Part shown: positions 50,001 to 62,000 of the stretch, piece by piece
How positions within the stretch are numbered: position 1 is the first letter of the stretch
Layout: each line of letters starts with the position of its first letter
Origin: Angiostrongylus vasorum
Lineage: Eukaryota > Nematoda > Chromadorea > Rhabditida > Metastrongylidae
NCBI GenBank assembly: GCA_018806985.1
Contig: JADANN010000366.1
Span: forward strand, 62,001-126,000
Direction: 5' to 3'
Length of the DNA: 64,000 nt
Notes under the pieces: generated by a model
Databases searched by the model: none
What the model saw: the letters and a program-made list of their open reading frames with translations, nothing else
What the model was told of the DNA's origin: nothing
Translations under genes and position numbers: made by a program

Positions 50001-53000
50001 GCAGACGTATAGTGTATTTCTCAAAGGCGAACACGAACCGCTTCCCATCGATTTCCCACTCATTAAATTGTAGGCGTTTGACTGAATCGCTGTTAAAGAT
50101 AGAATCTGCATTTGGCGATGCAGTGATGGGAACCTTATTTCCTGACTTCCACGTGAGTCTCAGAGGAAGGAGGTCGGTTTCACTTCGCGTTCTGTTCGCC
50201 ATACGCCGTCTGGCGGTACGTGAAATTTTGTGAGGTGTCTTGTCCCCCTGCCTACTTTTTTAATATGGCAGTCGACAAATATTACCACATTCGCAACAAA
50301 GTTATGTTGTTTTGACAATTAGTGGGGATTTATTGTCACTAGAATATTTTCCTTCCAACGGTTTACCGCGTCATCGTGGCTGGGAGGAGTTCCTGAGTGT
50401 CGGACTGCGATGTACAACGGGAGATTCAGGGTCTCCCAAGCTGAGAAGGAGTCAGGCGTTTCCATCAGGAAGGTTTCAAGTATCAGGTAAGTAACAATAT
50501 TTCAGGCGTTGTGAACTGTACAGATTACAGGCGAGACTTCGCTCAGGGACACGACACATTTGAGAACATCACCGTGTCTTGGGTGAACGAAATTTCGAAT
50601 GTTCAGTTATTTTCTTTTTTTGAAATACGAGCCTTGCCCCGAGAAAATATAGAAGAAAGCTTTTTTTGATTTCAACAATACAAGAGCTTTTCGGTGGAAC
50701 CACAGGCTTGTATCTTGTAGGCAGACATTTGTATATTCTAATGGTTTTTTATGTAAATTGTTAGGATTTACTGTATGATGGAATCTGTTGGTTCAAGTTG
50801 AGAGCGGCTACTGCTTTCCCATCGTATGACCCATATGATGTCACGTCTTCGTGAATGTGTTAGTAAACCCATAGCGCACTTGCATTGGGAGTAATTACTT
50901 TAGTAATTTCTCACCTTTTTCCTTTGTTTTCCATCCTCTTTCTCCTTCTGTCTCTACCCCTCTCTCTCTCTATATCGTAATAGTATGTCTTCTGTTTTGC
51001 TATTCTTCTGTTCTTTTTTCTCTTCATTTTTATCTCACACTCTCATATTCCTTTATTTGGTCACAATCACTTTAGGCACCACATTCCATCAAGATAAAAC
51101 GTAGGGGCGACATTGCTTTAGCATGCTTTGAATTCCGCAAAGAGATCTATCTGAAGTATCGAACACAAGTGCTTCCTTTCTTTTAACCTCTCAGCATTTT
51201 TTATTAGCGTATTTTTTTTATTGTACGCTAAAGGATGAAGAGATAAACAATGTGTGGTTCCAGTTGTTTCATGTAAAGGTAAATTAGCACGTTAGCTGTC
51301 GTAGCTCTAAAAACAAAAGAAGTCAAAGCAGATGATTGTGTTTGTTTTCTATTCTTCATGTTCCTGTTCCCGTTAGAATATTCTGATTATCGACTGGGTG
51401 AGAACTACGGCTTACTGTCTACTTCCGCCTGCTTCACAGGAAAAGTCTGCTAATAGACCGGCTGCTGTTTGTACTTCGGCCTACTGTCCAGTCTCTATTC
51501 CGACCTCGAAAGCCAACATCGGTCTCCATAGTGTTTTCTTTCTGTTTCCTGTAAGTCTAGTTTGTATGAAGAGTTGAAAATGTGACTGTAACGTTCCTAT
51601 TAGAAATTTCGTAATAGAAGGTTTCTTTAGTGTGTTCTTTCCATTCCTTCTCGCACTACCGACATGTAATTCTGTCAGTTGTGTATACAGTAATTTCTAC
51701 ACGGATGTATCCATGGATGTGTGCCTATTTTTTCATGCATGGATTGTTCAATGTATTCCATTAACACATTGACTACGTGCATGCCTTTGTTTATAAGGTA
51801 ATTTTTCTGTAACTTGGAAAATTGAGGGCTTATGGATTTTTAGCCCTTACAGGAGGTTGCTTTAACTAGAAATGTATCCTATATGTTCCTTTCTAAGTTT
51901 AATTCCAATAAAAGTAGTACGCCGAGGTTCCGGTTCAGATGACCCTTCTTCGCATGTCGTGCATGTTCCAGCTGTGTCTTAGTTCATTTCGTCGTCTTGG
52001 ACTTTTCTTCCACGAAGTTGGTCGGATTCGCGTGTGACGATCTGGGTGCGATTTGAGGATCTGAAAGCTGATTCCAACTGTGAACACAGCTGGTCAACGC
52101 TTGCAACGAGCACGTCATTCCATCGTTTTGCTGGTGTACAAGATCTCGAAGTCGTTTTGATTCTCTTGGGATACACTCTAAGGTTCTCGTCGTTCATCTA
52201 TCGTTCTTTCTTCACATTATATTACCGACCTATTCAGTTGATTTAATGAAATGTGTTCCACTAGATCTCGACGAGAGTTCATTCTCCGAAGATATAAAAT
52301 TCGAAAACCGGCTTGATACCGGTTCACCTTTGTAAGATATCGCCTTATGTATTTATTATACCTAGTTTCTGCCGCATAACCCAAAACGAGAAGAATCGTT
52401 CCCTCAAATAATTTGATAGACAGGTTGTAATCAGTAAGTTGTTCAGTGGCGAGAGACTCGGGAACGGTCCACTTCAGTCGTTATCCTTCCATATAGATGT
52501 GTAATATGACTTTGTCTCCACAATTGGTATTTTATCTGGTATTATTTTCTTTTAGACCAGGCGTTGTTGTTCGTGGAATGTGTTTTCTCCCGATTAATCC
52601 GTTGTCCTATCGTCTTTATCGTTTTGTTGAGCACGGCAAGCACTATCCTTGCCTTCAGAAAGATGGTAATATATTCGGCAAAACAAATGTCGGACCGAAA
52701 TCGTCGATCATCTTATATCCCTTTTTTTGTCCAAGTCGAAAGTCTACAGAAATCGCAGACTGTGGCACGACGGAGAACGACACTGACGAAGCGATATCGT
52801 CCTAACATATTCCTTCAGAAACTGGGATACTGAGTGTGTGACGAGAGAGCTATAACGATGTTGGACAATGATAGTTGTAGTCAAGCAAACCTAATTAATA
52901 TGTGACGTATGAAAATTAATGAATGAAGTGAATTTCCTCTAAGCTTTCTGACATGAGCGCTGCAACTGCTAACATCAGTGGTAGATTAGACATATGTTTT

Positions 53001-56000
53001 CTTTCTTTCTTTAAAACTTTCGTCAACCTTCTTTCGAAGTTTTTGAGTTCAAAATTAGATTCTTTGAAGTTCTCACATTACAGTTCTGTTTCCTGACGAT
53101 CTTCAAAAATTATTCTTGTCTACTGATTTTTCTCACTTTCTCCCATATTTTGTTTTCCTGTGACATTACATGTTGCTTTTATTGAGTCGTTTTGACTTCT
53201 TATTGCAGACGTTTCTGGAGACGAACTCAATAAGTTCGTGCTACTTCTCCTTGGCTGTGCAGTTCAGAGCGACAAGAAGAAAACGTTCGTCAATCGGATC
53301 ACCAAATTGGAAAAGTGCGTTCAACAAGGGATCGCCAAAGAAATACAGAAGGTATGAAAAAATACACCTGAAGGATTCGTAGGTTTTCAAAACTTCTCGT
53401 TTTTTAAACACTTTTTTCCATCTCCATGAAATTCCTCCTGATTTATTTCCGCTGATCTTAAGCACATATACTACTTAAAAAATTAACCACAGAATCGAAG
53501 TTTGGATAAGTTATCGTTATTGTTGTTGTTGTTGTCGCTGTGGTTCGCTGGCTGACGTCCTGGCGACTTCGCCGTCTTCAGAGTCGTTTGGTTGCGTGTG
53601 AGACCACACATATGTTGTAACGACAGCTCATACCAACCTCGCATCCGCTTAACTACCGAGTATTTCAAATAAGATTGAAAACATTCTACAACTTTTAGAA
53701 AATAAAACTTCTTCCTTTTGTATTTTCCACAAATACTGTCATCATTTCCCTCTCCTTTCTCAGTGTTATTCGTTACAGATCACAGAGAGTTCGTCGGTTG
53801 TCTTAAGCATCGACTCTTTGGCTCGTTACGACGTCGACGTCCTGGACAACGTGGAGAAGCTCGTCGAGCAACGAGACGCCTACGCACAGACGCTCTTCCA
53901 AATGGCCGATCCGGTACGAAAATTTTCTTCAGGGAAAACTTTCCCATCATTTTCTTCATTGAGAAAAGTCGGAATTGTCACATGTTCCGTAAAAGTCGAT
54001 GTTTATTCCATCGTTGATAACATTAAGGTGAATGTGTTCCTTATCAAAAGTGGTTAATATATGCTCATTAGAAAAAAGCGAGAACATCTGGAAGCATTTT
54101 AAATTGTCTCTTTGTGATAACGGAACCGATTCCTTTAATGATAACAGGTTGATTGACATAACTAGAGACTTAACAGAACCTTCATGACTTTTTTTAAACT
54201 GATATGTGTGACGTGAAGGACAAAAAAATAGTTTAAACGTAAAAATTCCTGCATTGTTCTACCTTCCTTTGCTTTTTTTACCTCGTTTTCTTTTCCTTTG
54301 CTTAGATGTTTTCATTTCGACGTTTCATGCTTTGTTATAAACTTTATGGAACGTCTTCTCACTTTTAGGAAATTGACAGAGGCGGATGTTCAACCGAAGG
54401 CTCATCAGTGAGTAGCGAGTTCGATCGCTGGCGTAAAACCGATACACGAAATGGTACGTGGAAAACATCTGGGCTGCGCATTTTAACTTCGGAATCACAT
54501 AGTTATGAGCAGTTCGTTGGTGGAAAATTCATATAAGATGAACAGCAGACTTAGTCCTATTGTAAAAAAAAGCCGAGCATACTTTGCTGTTTTAATCTAT
54601 AATGGTTAGTCATGGCACTTCGGAGTCTTCTTGTGTGATAAGCTCGAGGATTTCGAATTCTTCCTTCAGTTCTTGTCTTCTTTAGTTCCACGCTGCCTTC
54701 TCCGTCATGGGGCTCGTATAGCGCAGTAGTTAGTAGAGATACTGTACACTCCAAACATGGTTGTCAGCTCAATTTTGGACAAACGAGTTCAATGTTACCA
54801 TGCTTGTATAAGAGGATAAAAACGCTAACTTGATGGATCGGTACAGTCTTGCAAGGCATTGTATATGTGCGTGAAATCACCTACTGTACTGAACGGAATC
54901 GAACTCATAGCACATCCCACAAGAATTGGTCGACTCTGAACACTTTATGCCTTTTTATCCTTTTTCTCTCCGCCTCTAGACAATGTACCTATTTCCCACC
55001 ATCCTAGGTCACCGTACGCCGTCACCACACTATCTCGATCGACACTCCACTGTAGAACTTAGCGCTAAGAATGCTGAACTTCGAAAGCTTCGCAAAGAGA
55101 CGTATGCTTCCGTTTGTACTTTCCTTTTCCTTACATGGACAAAAATAAGTAAAACGGTCGATATTTAGAGAAGACAAAGATGACCGTATAAATGAACTCG
55201 CAGACGAGCTACAAGCATCTGAGGCAGAGGTGAGTCGCTAACCCTTTTCCAGAGAAGAACCGATATCATCGGGATTAACTCTGTCATGATTGTCCAATTT
55301 TGGACGGCTAAAACACTGTGTAGAAGATTTTAAGGAGAGGAAATCCCTACATAAACAGTACGAAGTGGAGATTTTTTTCGTAAAGGACTGCAAAATGATG
55401 GGGACAGTATAGGGTATGGTCAACAAGTTTCTTTTTTCAGGTGAGAAAACTGAAAGAAGAGCGAATCGAATTGGTGAAAGATGCACGAGCCGCAAAGGAT
55501 CTCAGGGACGAGCTGGATTGCGTCCATCAAAAAGTTGGACTCATTTTAGATATTTCCTATAAGAAAACCGTCTTCCAGTATTTTTTTGAAGAAAACTATG
55601 GGCGGTGTTTTCTATAATTCAGTCCCATTCTTGTTTTAAAAACATTTGTAAAAGCTTATGTTTCGTTTTTTTATCCTCAAAATAAAACAAAACGGTGAAA
55701 GGTTTGTTTTTCTGATTGTATTAAATTTCTACAAATGGGCGTGTGGCGCAGTGGTTGGAGCCGCCCCGCAGCACACACGTGAAATCTATCCCCGTGCCCA
55801 TGACCCACCAAACCTTCCATCCCTCCGGGATCGGCAATTTGGTACCAGACTTTTCTGGGAGGATAGCAGCACTGGCTCGATACATCAGTGGGCCACCGCG
55901 AGTTATTGTAAAGGCCAGATATGTATTCAATCACCTCCAACGATGATTAATGAAGTCAGATGCATGGCGCATCTCTCAGGGATTGATCAACGCTAAGAGC

Positions 56001-59000
56001 TTTATCCTTTATTCTCTCTATGAGATGTCCGTTAACACAAGTTCCATATTCTGAATGTTTTCTTTCCTTCTTTTCTCTGATAAATCGATTGCATGTTTCA
56101 TTTTCAGTACTTCTTTAAAGTAGTACCCAAGAGGTTCCTTTAACACTATTTCTAGAGTTTTTTTCTTCAGTAGATTTTTTGAATTACAGCTTGGTCGACT
56201 CGACAAACTCGAACGAGAGAACTCACTTTTGCATGAAAAACTTGCCAAGCTCGAATATGTCCAGTCTCAACTGGAGGTCAGTTTTGACCGGCTGTGAGAA
56301 TCCATCCTTTATCGAGGCTCAAAAAAAACCCTTCGCTATGTATTTGCTAAATATTTCGTTCTGAGTGAAGATTTCAAACTGAATATTTTCAGAATCACAT
56401 TGGTTTGCATAATCATCGATCGCACTCCTTAAGCATTTAATATCTTTTTTTATTTTGCTTTACGGAGGATGCCCTCTGTTGATCGTAGGGCACATTTTTT
56501 TTTCAGAAAATGGTTTTCGCCTACTGATCTGTTTATTCAATATATTTGGTTACAAGTACTAAAAACAGTTTAAAGCATTGTGATTTCAACTGCAGCTTCA
56601 GGTTAACTGAGTTCAGTGCCGATGTGGGCTCCTCGGTTCAATCCCGTTGACCGGTGATTGCTGATGGCACTGGTGGATAGAACACTAACTGAGGGAAATG
56701 CAGACCAAGGGCCTCCGTGGCGCATTGTGTAATGCGCGAGCCCCCGGAAAGGGAAATCGTGGTTCGATCTTGGGCGGGGTCCAAGTTTTACGAATATCTC
56801 GACATCGTTGTGGTTTACTCCGTATAATACCCTGCCATGAAAATTGTGGCAGGCAGTAAATAAAAGAGTAAACAGTTTAAAGTATAGAAAAATGGAGTTA
56901 CTTCTGAATATCTGAAAAGAGAGCTGTGGAATTTTAGAAAAGCACAATGATGCTGAGATATTTGCAAAACTCCGGACCGCAGGTGCTTGTGGTGGGGAAC
57001 GAACGCGCTATTACCCTTTCCGGGGGCTAACCTCGAGCAATCAGCGCCATCAGCAATCACCCGTCAACGGGACTGAGAGCTAGCTGAGAGACAGGCGAAA
57101 CGAAGGACCTGCATGATGTGGAGGTGAATGCGTTAGCCCCTGGAAAGGGTAATAGCGCGTTCGTTCCCCACCGCAAGCACCTGCGGTCGGAGTTTTGCAA
57201 ATATCGCAACATCATTTTGGTTGTTTCACGCGTATTTTCCTGCCATAAAAAATTATAATAGTAGTAAATAAAAAGTTAGCAGTAGGGGAAAACAGTTGAT
57301 GACATCTTAAAGTAATTAATCAAGTCACGAAAGATGTGGGTCTCATTGCTGAGACTTCCAGAAACACATGTGTGTTACTGAATCCCTATAGGAATTATAA
57401 GAATGATCTTCTTGCTGTAATTGGTATAAACTTTATTGTTATTGTTACTTTTGCTTATTTCTTTAGCATCAACGTGCTGATAATTCAACGCTGGAAATGT
57501 CCATCGAACAGTTAGAAAATGAACTGGAGATGCTTCGTCAGGAGAAAAAGGTTGCTTACACTTTGACTTATAGAGCATTTGGAAATTGCACATTTGAATT
57601 TGAATACCAGTTAACTGGGTTCTTTTTGTTCTTTTTTTTTGAGGCTGCTGAACTTGAGCGATCTGGAGCCGTTAACAGAAAATTGTAGCCTCGATTTTGG
57701 TTGTATGTGTTCGTATGTGCTTTCAGTTTCCCAGCGTCAGGATTTTTGGAATGGGAGTTCGTTTACTGGAAGCGAATCTCTGTATTGCAGTGCAGCTCGT
57801 AGCTCCAAAAAACACCCTCAGCTATTATAGCTGTTCATACTGGGGAAAGCGCTTCCACTTTGTTCCAGTCCAAAAGATTCCATGAAAGAAATGCGGTGTA
57901 AAAGTTTTAAGAGTTGTAAAGTAGTGCCGTTCTAGTAGACTAATGATGGAATATATGCATTTTTTAAATTTCACTGAATAAAATTACCTTATCGCTAACC
58001 CTCTCTGCTTCAGTCTCACAGTGAGACTCAAACGCGACTAAAAGAGGCTCAGCAGAATTTGCGATGCCTGCAAACCGACATTGGCGAAAAGAACTCAAAA
58101 ATTGAGGAACTTCTTGTGGAACAGTCACGTCTTGAAAGTGAACTAATGTGTTTGAATGGCAAGATTCTTCAGTTGGAAAGGTGAGCTTTAGGGGATTGGT
58201 CGGGTGAGAGATCATCATTGAATAGATCCTAGCTTAAAAACAAATAAAAGTGGTGCTAATGCTTTGGAATTAGTCCGACGCTAGCCGTAATGAGTTGTTT
58301 CGTGCAAAATCGTTTCAGCAGAAAAGTTCTATCACCACTTTTGATGCCATCCTGGCTCAAAATCCAACCTTCAGTAATTTTTCCGTCCATTTTGCTTCTG
58401 TTTCTTTTACCAAGAAAAATCGAGAGCCATTTATTCATTGTCACAGTTTTCTCTAGGGAGGACCAAGGAACTTCTATGCACGATTCTGGAGCTGTTCTTA
58501 AAAGTAGTTAGCTAACGTTAGTTGTTCAGGCGCAACGAGGATCCAAATCATGTTGCTCATGAGAGTTTCGGCTCACTTGCTGATGAAATGGCCGACACTG
58601 AACGAACTGAAGTGGTGCAGTTGAGGTTGGAGAATCGAAAACTGCGCTTGCTTCTCGATTCGAGCACTAATTCAACGGGACCATCTGAGAAGTTGGAGCA
58701 GCTGACGGTTAAGCTTGAGCAATGCGAGAAAGACTTCTCCGAGAAGCGGACTGAGAATGAGCTGATGCAACGACAGCTGCAAAAGCTGGAAGTTACTCTC
58801 TCACAGCTGAACAACGAGATAATCGAGGCAGCGAGTGAACGTGAGAAACTGCGGACAGAACGTGATGAGTCAGTAATGTCTTTGATTGATGCAAGGAAAA
58901 AGTTCGCGCAATTCCAAGCCGAGTTCGGTCGTAAATTCGAACATGAGGCTCAGGTTAAGGTGATGGAATTGGAAGCAGAACTGCAAGATGTACGCAGAAA

Positions 59001-62000
59001 GCTGGATTCAGTTGTAGAAGAACGGAAACAGATTGAAAAACAACTTCATCGGGTATGCGAGGAGCAGAAGCAGCTTCGAGTGACAGTTGATGAACTGAGA
59101 GAGGAAAAGGAGAATGCAGAAACACAGTGTACGAACGTCGAACGAGCTCGGCGCAATGCTGAAATGGAACGGAACGCTTTACGGGTGATTGATACCGGCT
59201 TTTTGATTGACGAACACCTACAGTCTTTGCACAGAAAGAACTTCAAAGTACTAGTTTTGAGAAGTTTTCGCATATGCTGATGCTTAATACACTTGATTGA
59301 CGCAAGGAAAAAGTGGTAGCCCTTCGCCGTTTCCTCAATGGTCAGTTCTTTAAGGTCCGATTTGAGAACCTGAGTGTGGAATATGAAGAACTGAAAGAAC
59401 GAGTCGGATGTGCAGAAGACGCTGCACGTCGGCTGGAGTCCGGTGAGCGACGAATGGCAAAGCAGAACGGCCGCATCAGTGACTTGGAAGCTGAAAATCG
59501 GACCCTTAAGCAGCAGATGGAGCTTGAGACCCAAAAAACTCAACGACTCCGTGAAGACCTGGTATCAGAGAAGTCCAAGGGGGCAGAGTTAGTGAGTAGG
59601 TTGCGTAGCGTTTGCTCTGCGATTGCGCTCAATGGAGGGAAAATTGAGTCGCAAATGAGTGACAACGAGGTAAGAGATCTATCAGCAGCATCTCCCAGCA
59701 TCTCTCGCCACTATTACTATGGTCTGAATTATTTTAGTTGATCGATTCTATAGATGACGTCATCATGGCGGCTCTGACTGCCGCTAAGCGCGAAGCTGAT
59801 GCGCTGCGCTTGCAGCAACACACGCAAATCGCCGAATTGAACGACTTGAAAAGCGACATCGAAAAGCTGAGGTCAGCCGGAAAACGGAAATGCGATGACC
59901 ATTTGAATCAGGAAAAAAAGTGGTTTATTATGAAAAAAAAGGGTCGATAATTGTAAGCAAGGAATTAGTGAACTAAGGCTATTTGACAAACGTCCTACAC
60001 TTTCCTAAGCAATCTCGGCTTTCTCACATATTCGTTCTGCTGTAAATAACTCCATTTCAATATGTTAAGACCAGGCTTTCCTTTGGGGCGCGTGTGGCGC
60101 AGTGGTTGGAGGCGCCCTGCAACAAACATGTGGGATCGATCCCAGCGCCCGTGGCGCACCAAGTCTTCCATCCCTCAGGGATCGGCAGATTGGTACCAGA
60201 GTTGTCTGGGAGGATAGCAGCACTGGCTCGATAAATTAGCAGACCACCGCGAGTCATTGCACAGGTCAGATATGCATTCAATCATCACCTCCAGCGAAGC
60301 TTAATGAAGTCGAATCATGGCGCATCCCTTAGAGGTTGGTCATCGCCGAAGGCTTTATCCTTTTATCTTCATGAATAATCAACACGTGTTATTTTTTTTT
60401 GGTAAGCTTACATGAGGTTGATAAATAATCTTTATCCGGCTAACGTTTCGACGTGCTTCATCTTCAGAACCAATTATCCGGGTCGGTTGTCCACAGTTGT
60501 TCGTATTCTCGATGTGTAATGCTCTATGCTAGTTGGTAATGAAACCGACTTCTGTAGAATGGATTGTCCGGGAAAAACAAGTTGTAATTACCGGACAGTC
60601 ACCATTATCAACGACCAGAATTCTGTATAAAAGAGCGTCGCGAGGTGAGAATGTCTCATTCGAGAAATGGTTCATTGAGGATGATCCTAGTCGATCCGAA
60701 CACGAAGACGCCGCATTGAGAACGCGAAAAGCTGTGGACCATCAACTCGGACTATCGGCTGTGATGAACACGAAGACGTCGAAAGGTCTGCCGAATAAAG
60801 ATTGCTTATCAAACTCGTGTAAAGCCTCTCAAAGAAAGAAGACCATTTAATACTAAAACTTGCGGTGTGGAGCAGAGTGAAGTTTTTATGCTTGGATAAC
60901 GTAGAGACTCACGGTGAAGCCATTGTGCTTCCACGACGATCTCAGCTGATAGCAATTGATTCGTCTTAAACCATCTTTGCAATGGTAAGGACACCATTTG
61001 AAGAGGGTTTAGAATGTCAACCAATGCCATCGGATTCGCCCTAAAAGCGCCTTTTTGATGGAGATGTCATTTGAGGACGGTTTCGATCTTTGATGCGCAG
61101 TTTGCTTAGGTTTACTCATCGAAGTGAGTCACTCCAATGGCCCATACAACGTTATTTTGTCATTTATTTCTTTTTGCGTCTTTACCCGTTCCACGCTTTT
61201 TAGTACAGGATATTTTCCAAAAATTCCACCAATTTCCCTTTTCTTTGGTGGAAATTTAGCAATGAGAGTTAGTTACACTGGTAACAAAGCGCTCGCCTGA
61301 CCACCGTATGGGCTTAGCAGATGGCGACCTGTCAACTGTCGGTCAATTTACATACGTAACTAACAGACGTATCATTTCCGGCGATCTGCTCTTCATTTTT
61401 GAACTTTAGCTGGCTTTCCCTTAGGTCGAATTGAAGACGCTGTCCACGGGATCACAATAGTGGTCACCCTCCATGCTACTAAAGAACTTGTACTTATTTT
61501 AATAACAATGGCTTTATCCTTGATACGTTGTTACCAGGTTATTAATGAAATATTAGCAAGATATTAATTAAAGGACTTGTTGGGAGCTCACCTGTTCTTT
61601 GAAACAATAATTTTAAATGATTTTCTTCTGATTCACATAAAACGGGTGAAATCTTTACTTTTAGAAAGATTTGTTTCTGATCATCAAAACTTTACGGAAT
61701 TCGTACGAACACTAATAAATAGTGGCACTGCAAAATTCTTTTGATTATTATTGTTAAATGACTAACTAGAAATTTTATACTCATCGTGATTTCATCGTTG
61801 TTATCAGAATCTAATGAAAGCAAGTTTCAACATCTCTGGTCAAAGTGGTACAGTACGCAGTATAGAAAAGGATAAAGCTCTCACCGTTGATCAATCCCTG
61901 AGGGATGCACCATGCATTCGACTTCATTAAGCATCGTTTGGAGGTGAATGAATGCATATCTGGCCTTTACGATGACTCGCGGTGGCCTATGTATCGAGCC

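Noticed and set aside
49850..50233. 127-codon plus-strand ORF
   Set aside because: It overlaps the minus-strand 119-codon frame, whose composition is more protein-like, and as an exon it would disrupt grdn-1.
50312..50494. 60-codon frame ending in CAG|GTAAGT, considered as a grdn-1 N-terminal exon
   Set aside because: It is shared with a repeat on the minus strand at 29.3 kb and has no HOOK-domain similarity. The real N-terminal exons were found at 26-38 kb.
51061..51181. Open stretch after CACAATCACTTTAG as a HOOK-domain exon
   Set aside because: Exons 4 and 5 already join in phase with continuous homology. Inserting this would break the order and it has no in-phase donor.
59046..59543. 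165-codon minus-strand ORF
   Set aside because: It is the shadow of the coiled-coil exons 14 and 15 of grdn-1.
60533..60850. 105-codon plus-strand ORF in intron 16
   Set aside because: It lies wholly within the inverted-arm hammerhead-motif element and is not coiled-coil.
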